NCBI GenBank assembly: GCA_030562195.1 | Contig: JAUJPP010000007.1 | Span: forward strand, 26,285,769 to 26,349,768 | DNA length: 64,000 nt | From: Nipponacmea schrenckii | Lineage: Eukaryota; Mollusca; Gastropoda; Lottiidae | Direction: 5' to 3' | Shown: positions 38,603 through 53,600 of the stretch, in pieces | Layout: each line of letters starts with the position of its first letter | Position numbering within the stretch: position 1 is the first letter of the stretch | Notes under the pieces: model-generated | The model's input: the letters and a program-made list of their open reading frames with translations, nothing else | Databases searched by the model: none | Told to the model about the DNA's origin: nothing | Translations under genes and position numbers: made by a program

Positions 38603-41600
38603 ATGAGATTGTTCAATAACGCTTCCAGAAACTTTAGAACAGGTAAGCAACGCTGAATATCGCAAATTTAGCGTTTTGACTTTACTTTAGTATCGGTTAG
38701 GATTAGCTTAGTAATAGCACTTGCACTCTTGTAGTGCAAGGGGCAGTATAAAAAGAGGTTTTCTAAACTAAAGAGGGCCTTTTTATGCTACATTTAATGT
38801 AGAATCCATTGAGGGTCAGCCTGTACTCCACTCCTCCAGTCTTCACCCGGGTCAAACTCCTATTCAACCTGGGTTTAGCAATGTTTGCTGCCATCAGGAC
38901 ATATGTCTATGGCCCATACTGGAAAGTTTGTATTATTTCATCCGCCAGAGATTTACTCCAACATTAGTCTTAGTATAAATGCCACCCCGATTGAGATTTC
39001 ATTCACCAGAGATTTACTCCAAATTTTCCGCCTTAATAAAAAATTTTACGCGTATTTGGCGTAAGTAACTTACGCCACGCCAGAGATATCCGGCGTAACA
39101 AACATGTTTTCCAGTATGAGATATGGCTAAATCACTTAATTAGTTGCCCAGTCAAATAGCATACTGTCCTTATGAAGCACAGAGTTGACTCCTGTGATTT
39201 GAACTCCGAAGTCAATCGGGGTAAAAAAAATTGGTTGATCCATGTCCAACGGGCATAAACTCTGTTTTATACAATAGACCTAGATGACTCAAAGACTTTT
39301 TCATCATTTCAATTTTATATCTCATTTCTGCAATTTCCAAATTTAAAGGCCTAACTTACTCAGATTATGATAATTTTAACATAGGAAATACAATATGTCC
39401 ATTGAACGCAATGTATGTTATAATGATGTCAAGTTTGTCTGGAATGGCAGGAATGACGGACGTAAATTGAGAAATTTTTGTTTTTAAAGCTGCTGATATT
39501 GTCTCTCTTAATGCCTTGGTAAAATGGATAAAAATGTGAATATATGACTGGTTGATAAGCTTAGGCGAGATAAGGAAATAGCCTACTTGAGTTCAATTTG
39601 CACAGTCATGTAGGTCAACCATTATTATTTATTTTTCAAGGCCTATTCAGTAATACCCGATATTTTTATGAATAAGTCTAAATTGTAGATGAATTACATC
39701 TTTATATCTTTTTATACAACTGCACTTGGTTGTACTAGCTTAAACCTTCCATGCATGACCTATGTATAAATGTATACATGTACTTTAGATTAAATTGCTT
39801 AAGTTTTTTTTTAATTGGGCATTAAAGGTAGAAACATCTCTTGATGTTGAGCTTAAAAGTTTTATTGTTAAATTTACATTATTTTATTTTACTATAATAA
39901 AAATTATAATACAAGCCTACATTTTGTTGTGATGAGCTTGATAATAGATAAACTATGGCCCTGACCTGAAGTTAAATTCTTAAATCAATAATTTCTAGTT
40001 CATGTCATTCTGATAACTGGTCTAAATTCTTCAGATTTTTCCTATTTTCTACTTCTTTAGAACATTAAGAATAGGCTGTTGAAATTTCAGATTTTTCATA
40101 TTATGCTTATGCGAAAGACCCTTTAATCTAATTGTTGTAAGATATATACAAATATTCTAGCAAGGATTGATAAAAAAATCATTTACCTAAGTTCCTGTAA
40201 AAAATGCGACGTGCAATATATTGACGAGAACTCAACTTGTTAATTTATCCTTGTAATATATACATACAATATGAAACTCTAAGCAGTTGATTTTGTTAAA
40301 AATATTGGTTTTATACAAGATATAGATTATGAATTTTTTTTTTTTTTTTTTTTTTTGTTCCAGCAAGTCGAAGATCATTTACTGGAGCGGAGAAATATAC
40401 TGAGACCAAGATTACTTATGTTGTACCAGGATATTATCTTTTTGTTGGCACGGGAGCTTTGTGTATGCCCTTTCTTGTTTGGTATTGGTATAGGACAGAA
40501 ACATATGAGGAATTAGCAAATGAAGGAAGTCTTCAAGCTGCATCCTTTCCCCAGAGTCAACCTTCGGTAAGATTCATCTTTCAATATTGCCTACTTTATA
40601 GGTTTTGGACAGTTCTCCTATCGCATACAGTTGAATCAGTTTTTATACGCCCACACGTAAGATGGGCGTATATTGTAATCGCCCTGTCGGTCGGTCCGTT
40701 CACATTTGCACGTGCTCACTCTACAGGCTACAATTCTTTTGATTTTTATACGCCCACATGAAATGGGAAGCATATATTGTCGTCACGTCCGTCTTTCCGT
40801 CCGTCCGTCCGTCTGTCCGTCCGTCTGTCTGTCCGTCCATCTACAATTGCTCGTAAACACTCTACAAGGTGCAATTCTTGACGGATTTAATTGAAACTTA
40901 ATATGAGTGTTTATGATCACTCAAGGATTAACCCTATTTAAAATCAGCGAAATCGGAAAAAATTTAGTATGAGTTTTTGCCCTTGTTCTTGAAAGGCTCG
41001 TAAACACTCTACAATGTGCAATTCTTGCCTGAATTTGATGAAACTTGGTGTGAGAGTATGTTATAACTCAAGGATAAACCCTATTGGAAATCAGCGAAAT
41101 CGAAAAACATTTAGTATGAGTTATTGCCCTTGTTCTTGAAAACGCGTTCAATTTTAGATTGTAAACACTCTTGAGAGAACAAATGGATTTTGATGAAACT
41201 TGGCTTGAGTATTTGTTATCACCCAAGGATGAAGCCTATTGAAAACCAGTAAAATCGAAAAAATTTAATATCAGTTATTGCCCTTGTTTTGAAAACGCGT
41301 TCAATTTTTGGCTTTAAAACACTCTACAAAGCACAGTTATTGACCGATTTTGACAAAACTTGTTGAAATTGTTTAATATCACCCAAGGATGAACCCTTTT
41401 GAAAATAGAAAATATATTTCAATACGAATTATTGCCCTTATTCTATAAAATGTGTTCGATTTTTACCTTGTAAACAATCTACAAGTCACAATTCTTGAGC
41501 GATTTTGACGTAACTTGGCATGATTATTTGTAATCACCTATGTATGAACCCTATTGAAATTCAGTTAAATCGAAAAATATTTAGTATCAGTAATTGCCCT

Positions 41601-44600
41601 TGTTTTTGAAAACGCGTTCAGTTTTAGCTTGTAAACACTCTAGAAAAAACAATTCTTAATGGATTTTGATAAAACTTGGTTTGAGTATTTATTTTTTATA
41701 CGCCCACATGAAATGGGGGGCGTATATTGTCGTCACCCATGTCCGTCTGTCGGTCGGTCTGTCCGTCGGACCATCTGTCCGTCCGTCCACAATAGCTCGT
41801 AAACACTCTTCAAGGTGCAATTCTTGAGGGATTTATTGAAACTTTATATGAGTGTTTATGATCACGCAGAATGAACCCTATTAAAAATCAGCGAAATCTG
41901 AAAAAATTTAGTATGAGTTCTTGCCCTTGTTCTTGAATGGCTCGTAAACACTCTACAACATGCAATTCTTTACTGATTTTGATGAAACCTGTTGTGAGAG
42001 TATGTTATAACTCAAGGATAAACCCAATTGAAAATCAGCGAAATCGAAAAACATTTAGTATGAGTTATTGCCCTTGTTCTTGAAAACGCTTTCAATTTTA
42101 TCTTGTAAACACTCTTGAGAGAACAATTCTTAATGGATTTTGATGAAACTTGGCTTGAGTATTTGCTATCACCCAAGAATGAAGCCTATTGAAAACCAGT
42201 TAAACCGAAAAAAATTATTGTTGAAAAAAATTTAGTGTCAGTTATTGCCCTTGTTTTTGAAAACGTGTTCAATTTTTGGCTGAAGGATGAACCCTTTTAA
42301 AAATAGAAAAAATCGAAATATATTTACGAATTATTGCCCTTGTTCTATAAAATGTGTTGGATTTTTGCCTTGTAAACACTCTACAAGTCACAATTCTTGA
42401 GTGATTTTGACGTAACTTGGCATGAGTATTTGTAATCACCTAAGGATGAAACCTATTGAAATTCAGTTAAATCGAAAAATATTTAGTATCAGTTATTGCC
42501 CTTGTTTTTGAAAACGCATTCAATTTGTGGCTTGTAAACACTCTACAAAGCACAGTTATTGGCCAATTTTGACAAAACCTGTTTAATATCACCAAATGAT
42601 GAACCCTATTGAAAATCAAATATATCGAAATATATTTGATACGAATTATTGCCCTTACTTTATAAAATGTGTTCGATTTTTCCTTCTAAAAACTCTACAA
42701 GTCACATTTCTTGAGCAATTTTGAGTAACTTGGCATGAGTATTTGTAATCACCTAATGATGAACCCTATTGAAAATATTTAGTATTAGTTATTGCCTTTT
42801 TTATACGCCCACATGAAATGGGGGGCATATATTGTCGTCACGTCCGTCCGTCGGTCCGTCCACAATTGCTCGTAAACATTCTACAAGGTGCAATTCTTGA
42901 CATATTTAATTGAAACTTTATATGAGTGTTTATGATCACTCAAGGATGAACCCTATTTAAAATCAGCGATATCGGAAAAAAATTAGTATAAGTTTTTGCC
43001 CTTGTTCTTGAATGGCTCGTAAACACTCTACAATGTGCAATTCTTGCCTGATTTTGATGAAACTTGGTGTGAGAGTATGTTATAACTCAAGGATAAACCC
43101 TATTGAAAATCAGTGAAATCGAAAAACATTTAGTATGAGTTATTGCCCTTGTTCTTGAAAACGTGGTCAATTTTATCTTGTAAACACTCTTGAGAGAACA
43201 ATTCTTAATGGATTTTGATGAAACTTGGCTTGAATATTTGCTATCACCCAAGGATGAAGCGTATTGAAAACCAGTTAAATCTAGAAGGCACAATGATTTA
43301 CAGAATTTGACAAAATTTGCTGAAATTGTTAATTATCACTCAAGGATGAACCCTATTGAAAACAAGAAATATCACGTAATATTTGATTGCCCTTGTTCTT
43401 TCAATTTCGATTTTTTGGCTCATAAACACTCTATTTCTTGACTGATTTAAATGGAACTTGGCATGAGTATGTGGAATCACCTAAGGATGAACCCTATTAA
43501 AAATCAGATAAATCTTAAAATGTTTAATATCAATTATTGCTCTGTTTTTGAAAAGAAGTATATGTATATTTTATTTTTTATTCAAAATCAATGCTGCCAG
43601 TGGGCGAATATTACCCTGGCAAGCTATCTTTTGAAAAACTCGTCATAATGTTTAGCTTGTAAACCCTCTAGAAGGCACAATGATTTACAGATTTTGACAA
43701 AATTTGCTGAAATTGTTAATTATCACTCAAGGATGAACCCTAATGAAAACAAGAAATATCACATAATATTTGATTGCACTATCTCTTTCAAATGATTTCA
43801 ATTTTTTGGCTCATAAACACTCTGCAAGTCACATTTCTTGACTGATTTAAACGAAACTTGGCATGAGTACCGTATATTTCCGTGTATAATGCGCAGGTTT
43901 TTGCCATAAAATGGGCCCAAGAAAGAGGGGGTGCGCACTATATACAGTTAAATAAATTTGGTGTATTTTTTCCCAACGAAAATGCCGCAAGTCGATGTTA
44001 CGGATCCGCCATTTTGTCATCCTTCATCGACATTCGCGGTAAAATTGATTTGTGTAAAAGATTGAATTATGATTTAATAATGGCTCATTATGATTATTAT
44101 CTTATAAATTAAATATTTATTGTTAAATGATTGAACAAAACTTAAAGGATTAAAGTTAATTTTTGTGTTATTTGTATGGAAAATATTACGTGAAGACGAG
44201 AGGTAGCAAAAATAATGATCACGGTGCAAGTATTTTGGATGGCTTTTATAGTAGGAACAATTGATTGTCATGCTTAATGACATGCTTCAATAGTAATCGA
44301 GTCTTGCCTGAATATAAATACGGTTACCAGCATAAATGTGTTTTAATATAATCCATTGTTTTCCTATTTATTCATCAGATATGATAGACAAGGTTCACGT
44401 GGTCAATTTTTTCATTTCCGTTGAGAGGCAATACTAGTTGATAAATCTATGCGGCGGGGGTAAAAGCAGACGAAAAAAGAAACTATTGAGAGAATCGTGT
44501 CACTCCAGCGAGGATTAAAGACTTAATTAAGAAAGACAATGATATTTATTTATGTTAAACAAACAAAACAATCACAATTAAGTATTCACACAAAAGGAAC

Positions 44601-47600
44601 TGACGCAATATCATGATTATTATTCGCATTATGATTACAAGTATTATGGGGCCTATTAGTCTTACACCAAGTCAGTTACCGTTAGCCCTTCGAATTCCTG
44701 TCAATGGTATCTTCTTCAATACGTCTAAGTTTACCGGGTAATAGCACATTTTTATTCCAATAGAATATCATCCTCGGTACCGTAATTTTATAGCATGACA
44801 CATGATTTCTAAATAACACTCTATAATACCATTACGAGATATTAGAAGCAATAAAAACGGGATTAAAATGGATTTTTTTATAAAAATAAATAGTAGAAAC
44901 GTAGTTGCTGTGGAACATTGTTTATTATAAAAAAATCTATGAATGGTGACTTACGTATTGACAACTATTTCCCGATATTGGTGTCGTATTTTTGCTGCGA
45001 AAAGGGCTGCGCACTATACATGAGTGAATGAATTTTCCGCGATTTCACGGAGGCAAGGAAGGGGTGCGCATTATACATTCCTGCGCACTATAATCAGAAT
45101 TATACGGTATGTGGAATCACCTAAGGATGAACCCTGTTGAAAATCCGATAAATCTTAAACTATTTAATATCAATTATTGCTCTGTTTTTGAAAAGAAGTA
45201 TTATGTATATTTTATTTTTTAATCAAAATTAATGCTGCCAGTGGGCGTATATTACCTTGCCTGGCAAGCTATCTTTATTTTGTGGGTCAGTGTTTATGAA
45301 GATGATCCCTATTGATTTTCTTGATGATCAGATAATTTTTTAGTGAAATATCGTGTTTGACTTTGCTTTTTTCACTCTGTAAATCTATAGCTTGCAACTC
45401 GTGCTCACTCTACAGGCTACAATTCTCTATTTATTCTTTTGATTGTTTGTATGTGTGTTGATATCATTTTGAAGATGTGCACTATTAAATTTAATGATGA
45501 TCCGATAATTTTCTAAGCCTAGGTTTTATTCATAATCAATGCTGCCAGTGGGCGTATATTACCTTGCCATCTTTGATGTCAAGGTTATATCATTGGTGGG
45601 TTTTTATTTATGTCAAGATACACTATTTTAAGATGATACAGAAAGGCATAGATTTTTCATTTAAAAGGACATTTTTATACGCCCACATGAAATGGGGGGC
45701 GTATATTGTCGTCACCCACATCCGTCCGTCCGTCCGTCTGTCCGTCCGTCCGTCCACAATTGCTCGTAAACACTCTACACGGTGTAATTCTTGACGGATT
45801 TAGATGAAACTTAATATGAGTGTTAATGATCACACAAGGATGAACCCTATTGAAAATCAGCGAAATCGGAAAAAAATTAGTATGAGTTTGTGCCCTTGTT
45901 CTTGAATGGCTCGTAAACACTCTACAACCTGCAATTCTTGACCGATTTTGATGAAACTTGGTGTGAGAGTATGTTATAACTCAAGGATAAACCCTATCGA
46001 AAATCAGCGAAATCGAAAAACATTTAGTATGAGTTATTGCCCTTGTTCTTGAAAACGCGTTCAATTTTAGCTTGTAAACACTCTTGAGAGAACAATTTTT
46101 AATGGATTTTAATGAAACTTGGCCTGAGTATTTGTTATCACCCAAGGATGAAGCCTATTGAAAACCAGTCAAATCGAAAAAAAATTAATATCAGTTATTG
46201 CCCTTGTTTTTGAAAACGCGTTCAATTTTTAGCTTGTAAACACTCTACAAAGCACAGTTATTGACCGATTTTGACGAAACTTGCTGAAATTGTTTAATAT
46301 CACCCAAGAATGAACCCTTTTGAAAATAGTACATATCGAAATATATTTAATAGGAATTATTGCCCTTGTTCTATAAAATGTGTTGGATTTTTGCCTTGTA
46401 AACACTCTACAAGTCACAATTCTTGAGCGATTTTGACATAACTTTGCATGAGTATTTCTAATCACTTAAGGATGAACTGTTGGATATTGCAAGGGATGAG
46501 CCTAATTGAAAATTAAAAATATCAAAATATATCTAATATGAATTATTGCCCTTGTTCTTTTAAACGCGTTCGATTTTTGTCTCGTAAACACTCTACATGG
46601 CACAATTCTTGATGGATTTCTATGAAACTTGGTGTGAGAGTGTGTTATAACTCAAGGATGAACCCTATTGAAAATCAGCAAAATCGAAAAAAATTTTACT
46701 GCCCTTGTTCTTGAAAACGCATTCAATTTTAACTTGTAAACACTCTAGAAAGAACTATTCTTAATGGATTTTGATTAACTTTGGCTTGAGTATTTGTTTT
46801 TACCCATGGATGAACCCTATTATAAATCAAATAAATAGAAATATATTTAGTGTCAGTTATAGCCCTTGTTCTTGAAAACGCGTTCAATTTTAGCTTGTAA
46901 ACACTCTAGAAAGAACAATTTTTAATGGATTTTGATGAAACTTGGCTTTAGTATTTGTTTTCTCACAAGGATAAACCCTATTGAAAATCAGATAAATCGA
47001 AAAATATTTAGTGTCAGTTATTGCGCCTGTTTTCAAAAACGCTTTCAACTTTTGGCTTGTGAACACTCTAAACATTCCTTTTTGACAAACTCGCTGAAAT
47101 TGTTTAATATCAACCAAGGATGAGCCTTATTAAGAATTAAAAATATCAAAATATTATTAAGGGTGAAGCCTATTGCAAATCATAAAAAAAATACCAAAAA
47201 ATATTTAATGAGTTGTTATTAGGTACAATTCTTGACAGTTTTTAATGAAACTAGAGACCCTAGAAAAAAATAGGTTGGTAGGTTGAATAATTCATTCCAC
47301 TTATTGTAACCTTACTGAAAAGTTTTTATTTGAAATAAATGCTGCCAGTGGGCGTATATTACCTTGCCTGGCAAGCTATCTTTCACCTATATATCTACCT
47401 ATTACAAAACATCATTTTTATACGCCCACATGAAATGGGGGGCGTATATTGTCGTCACCCACATCCGTCCGTCCGTCCGTCCGTCCGTCCGTCCGTCCGT
47501 CCACAATTGCTCGTAAACACTCTACACGGTGTAATTCTTGACGGATTTAGATGAAACTTAATATGAGTGTTTATGATCACGCAAGGATGAACCCTATTGA

Positions 47601-50600
47601 AAATAAGCGAAATCGGAAAAAAATTAGTATGAGTTCGTGCCCTTGTTCTTGAATGGCTCGTAAACACTCTACAACCTGCAATTCTTGACCGATTTTGATG
47701 AAACTTGGTGTGAGAGTATGTTATAACTCAAGGATAAACCCTATCGAAAATCAGCGAAATCGAAAAACATTTAGTATGAGTTATTGCCCTTGTTCTTGAA
47801 AACGCGTTCAATTTTAGCTTGTAAACACTCTTGAGAGAACAATTTTTAATGGATTTTAATGAAACTTGGCCTGAGTATTTGTTATCACCCAAGGATGAAG
47901 CCTATTGGAAACCAGTCAAATCGAAAAAAAATTAATATCAGTTATTGCCCTTGTTTTTGAAAACGCGTTCAATTTTTAGCTTTTAAACACTCTACAAAGC
48001 ACAGTTATTGACCGATTTTGACGAAACTTGCTGAAATTGTTTAGTATCACCCAAGAATGAACCCTTTTGAAAATAGAACATATCGAAATATATTTAATAG
48101 GAATTATTGCCCTTGTTCTATAAAATGTGTTGGATTTTTGCCTTGTAAACACTCTACAAGTCACAATTCTTGAGCGATTTTGACATAACTTGGCATGAGT
48201 AATTGTAATCACCTAAGGATGAACCCTATTGAAATTCAGTTGAATCGAAAAATATTTAGTATCAGTTATTGCCCTTGTGTTTGAAAACGCGTTCAATTTT
48301 AGCTTGTAAACACTCTAGAAAGAACAATTCTTAATGGATTTTGATAAAACTTGGCTAGAGTATTTGTTTTTACCCAAGGATGAACCTTTTTGAAAATCAA
48401 ATAAATCGCAATATATTTAGTGTCAGTTATTGCCCTTGTGTTTGAAAACGGGGTTAACTTTTTGGCTAATAAACACTCTAGAAGGTACAATTCATGACCA
48501 ATGTTGACAAAACTCACTGAAATTGTTGGATATCGCAAGGGATGAGCCTAATTGAAAATTAAAAATATCAAAATATATCTAATATGAATTATTGCCATTG
48601 TTCTTTTAAACGCGTTCGATTTTTGTCTCGTAAACACTCTACATGAAACAATTCTTGATGGATTTCGATGAAACTTGGTGTGAGAGTGTGTTATAACTCA
48701 AGGATGAACCCTATTGAAAATCAGCGAAATCGAAAAAAAATTTAGTATGAGTTACTGCCCTTGTTCTTGAAAACGCATTCAATTTTAGCTTGTAAACATT
48801 CTAGAAAGAACTATTCTTAATGGATTTTGATTAACTTTGGCTTGAGTATTTGTTTTTACCCAAGGATGAACCCTATTATAAATCAAATAAATAGAAATAT
48901 TTAGTGTCAGTTATAGCCCTTGTTCTTGAAAACGCGTTCAATTTTAGCTTGTAAACACTCTAGAAAGAACAATTTTTAATGGATTTTGATGTAACTTGGC
49001 TGTGTTATTTGTTGTCTCCCAAGGATGAACCCTATTGAAAATCGAAAAATATTTAGTACAAGTGATTGACCTTGTTTTTGAAAATGTTTTAAGTCGTAAA
49101 CACTCTAGAAAGAACAATTTTGAATGGATTTTGATGAAACTTGGCTTTAGTATTTGTTTTCTCACAAGGATAAACCCTATTGAAAATCAGATAAATCGAA
49201 AAATATTTAGTGTCAGTTATTGCGCCTGTTTTCAAAAACGCTTTCAACTTTTGGCTTGTGAACACTCTAAAAATTCCTTTTTGACAAAACTCGCTGAAAT
49301 TGTTTAATATCAACCAAGAATGAGCCTTATTAAGAATTAAAAATATCAAAATATTATTAAGGGTGAACCCTATTGCAAATCATAAAGATACCGAAAAATA
49401 TTTAATGAGTTGTTATTAGGTACAATTCTTGACAGTTTTTAATGAAACTAGAGACCCTAGAAAAAAATAGTTTGGAAGGTTGAATATTTCATTCCACTTA
49501 TTGTAACCTTACTGAAAAGTTTTTATTTGAAATAAATGCTGCCAGTGGGCGTATATTACCTTGCCTGGCAAGCTATCTTGTAATTATTTACCATTATTTC
49601 CCAATCATGTAGTTTCTTGCAGATTACATGTGTTAATTTGAAGGGTATCCAGTTAAAAAGGTAACATGTCAAAACGGTAACAAATTTTATTATTTAAACT
49701 CCGCTAAAAGGGTAACAAAAAATTTCGGTTAAAACGGTAACAACTCCACTAAAACGGTAACAGATATTTTGGTGAAAAAAAAAGATATTTTGTACAAATC
49801 TTTAATATAAACATTTCTTAATAGTAAAAATAACATTGGAGCAGTTTGTGAAAATGTATGCATAGGTCTACTATGAACACACCTCACCCGACAAAGAATA
49901 AGTTGACAAAACAGAGAAACCTTAATTTTTAGTGCTAAAACCGCTTATTCTAAGATATTGTCTCTACCGTACTGAGGCCTACATGTAAACTATTTATGTA
50001 TTTCTTTAATGTATGGGCTCTTTGTAATCTGTAAAAAAAAAAAGAAGGTTGGGTAAATAATTTCTGAACTGTCAGAAGTGTTGAAAGATTGTTTGAGTTC
50101 TTTTCAATCACTGATTTTAAGTTAATAATATCTTGATTAATACAGATAACATTAATTATATGGATTTATTTTGTTACAGTTTTAACCAAAAATATCTGTT
50201 ACTGTTTTGGTGGAGTTGTTACCGTTTTGACTAATAAAATTTGTTACCGTTGTGACATGTTACCGTTTTAACTGGTATACAATTTGAAGTAAGCATAGAC
50301 ATGAAAATAAGTTCTACTTGTCCACTTCAGTCAGAACACAGACTATCTGAATGTTTTCATTTGGCTGAAAGCATAAAAACACATATTATTTAGGCTGTTT
50401 TTTTTTTTATTTCACTATATCCCACTATGATTTATGTAAAAGGGCATTTTTTTAACAGTTGTATTTCTGTATTGCACAAGTAAGGGTGTCACGTTTGTAA
50501 TGTTTAAAGTTTCTTGTAAAAGAATGGATCAAACAGAGCTAACATGATAACAATATTTATTAAAATGGCTTTGGCAACACACGTTTTCATGACAAGATTA

Positions 50601-53600
50601 AGGGAAGCAACTCCACTGTAACTCATAGAGACAACTCCGTTATTATCATAACAACGTTTACAAATTTCACTAAAAGTTTTTCGTTTAACCATTAACGGTG
50701 TGTAGTATTAGGCACTAGGGCCTAGGTCTAAGAACTGACCATTGTAGACTTGCTTGGTCGGACGGATAAGCACCATTATGCAAGTTTATTTTATCTAATG
50801 CCTGTGTGGAATAAATTTGAAGATATTTTTTTGTAGTGTAGATCTCAATTTGTATTTAAATTTGTTATCAAGTGATAAATTGTGTAAGTCTGCGTTTTGA
50901 TAATTGAGTCTATTCAAAATGAAAGGAGGAACAATAAACAATAGAATAGCTGTTACCCGCTCGTATTAACAATCATGTAAGTCATTGCCCCAGTACTGTC
51001 GCCATTTTATGCTAGTTCACTGCCACACAACGAACACAACGACCCATTTCTTTGGTGCGGATTCATTAATAATAACAAAGTATTTTCATACGGAAGAGGT
51101 TTTTAACCTTGGTGTGTAAACAAACTTCAAATATAACAGTAAATTAATCAGAATCAGAGAACCCCTTATCAAAAAGACCCATGTGATCCAGATTAACGGT
51201 TAACCGTTTAACAGATTACTAAACGTTTAAGTCATTAAACGGAACTGCATCGTTTAAACGGTTAACCGTGACACCCTTAATTGCACTACAATTGATGTAT
51301 TGAGCATTATTTTAACAGTGGTATTTCTATATCGCTCTACTATTGATGTATTGAACATTATTTTAACAGTGATATTTCTATATTTCCCTACAATTGATGT
51401 ATTGAGCATTATTTTAACAGTGGTATTTCTATATCGCTCTACTATTGATGTATTGAACACTATTTAAATAGTGTGTAGTGCTTAGTTATTTGTAATATCA
51501 AAATAATCAAATGTTATGTTTGTATATGCAGGTGTATTCAGAAGGTAAAAACCATGCCTTATATTTATGGATTAACTTGAAACCTGGTGCCAACTCGAAA
51601 GAAGTGGCCAAATCTGTTGCCAAGATACAGAAATATGTGGATCAAGTCACTGATCCCACAATGAAAGATGAGGAAGATGAAATTCTTGCTGGTGTTGGAT
51701 TTGGTCCAAACTTTTTTAGCCAGGTACTGTGAAGAGCTTTTAAACTGGATTAATTCAAGTTCCTTTCTAAGATTTTTGAAATAGGATCAGTGGCTGAAAA
51801 TTTTGGTGCAAATAAGGTTCAGGAAATTGTTCATAAGTAATTCTATGATCACTATGATCAACTTTTTCATAATTATAGTGTTTGGCAATGTAAAATTCAA
51901 AACTCACAATAAATGCTTGATTGTACTTATCGTGGAAATGGGCCCAGTATCCTGTTGTTTGTAATGATTTTTAGTAATAGTAGTATAAATAGACTTCTTT
52001 CTATTGAAATAACCAATAACTTTGCTTATTTGAAGAGTGACATATTCCAAAAATAAGATATGTCAAAATGTTATTGCAGTCCTAACACTTATTTTAGGTT
52101 GCTGGAAAGACGAAGAAATCATTTGTTTATCCTCATAGAAAAGGAGCTTTAGGTGATATGCCCAGTTCAGGTGAGGATTTGAATATTTCTTTATTTATTT
52201 AATTTGCTTTAATTTGATACCCTTCTAAATAATTCCTTAAGGGACATAAGAGCTAGTTTTAACTATTACTCTATACAAGAGATCAAGACCCCATTCCAAT
52301 AAAAATCTTATGAATCAAATATTATATAATAGGACATTGAGAAATACATGGGGAAATACAATACTTGGAACAGAGCCCCAGGTCTTCCTGCAATTTGACA
52401 AAATTTGTCCATGGAAGTATCTTCCAGGAATTAATGTTTTCCATGATATTTTGAATGTATCCTTTTATTTTCATAAGGAGTCCACTGTTACGATATTGAA
52501 GGTTTGGGTGTTGAAATGTGTTCAATTTTTATACGCCCACATTATAATGTGGTCGTATATTGTCGTCACCCCTGTCCATCCATCCGTCCGTTCGTCTGTC
52601 CACAATTGCTTGTGAACGTTATAGAGACTACTGTTTTTGTTGGATTTGAATAAAACTTGCTGTGATCATTTATATTGATGAGATCACGGACAAGTTCGAA
52701 TTTGGCGATTTTTCAATGAACGGTTTTTGAGTTATTGCACTTGACTTAGTCAAAACACTTCAAAATTGGTTTGTGAACGCGATAGAGACTACATTTTTTA
52801 GTGAATGAAACATGCTGTGATCATTTATATTGATGAGATCTCGGACAAGTTCGAAATTGGCAATTTTTCGATGAACAGTTTTTGAGTTATTGCACTTGAC
52901 TTAGTCGAAACGCGTCAAAATTGGCTTGCGATAAGAGACAACAGTTTTTAATGGATTTGAATGAAACTTGCTGTGATTATTTATATTGAAGAGATCTCGG
53001 ACAAGTTTGAAATTGGCGATTTTTGGATATAAAGTTTTTGAGTTATTGCCCTTGACTTCGTTAAAATAAGCTTGTGAACGCGATAGAGTTCACAATTTCT
53101 ATTGGATTTGAATGAAATTTTGTGTCATTATTTATATTGACGAGATGTTAAACAAGTTTGATAGTGACGATTTTTTGGTGAACGTTTTTTTTAGTTATTG
53201 CCCCTGACTTAGTCAAAAGGCATCAAAACAGACTTGTGAACACCACAGAGACAGCTTTCATCTGATTTGAATGAAATTTGGTGTGATCATTTAAGTTGAT
53301 GAGATCTTGGTCAAGTACAAAATTGACGATTTTTTGAAAAACTGTTTTTGAGTTATTGCACTTGACTTGAAAATTAGCTAGTAAATACAATAGAGACCAG
53401 TTTTCATCTGATTTGAATCAAATTTGGTGTGAACATTTATATTGATGAGAACTTGGATTAGACCTAAATAATGCTAGAGTTTCTGCCTGCGTTAAAACAG
53501 AAAATATATTTTAAAGTGGGCGTATCTTGCTAGGCAACCACTGGTTTAACCTATTAGTAGAAGAGTTTTTTGTTTATGTTGGATTTCTTTTTGTATTATT

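Noticed and set aside
38881..38929. Alternative first exon for the DyP gene (ATG at 38881, phase 1, donor GTATTA)
   Set aside because: It overlaps the inverted terminus CATACTGGAAA of a small MITE and has a weak donor. The exon at 38603-38642 has a strong ACAG|GTAAGC donor and yields a convincing mitochondrial presequence.
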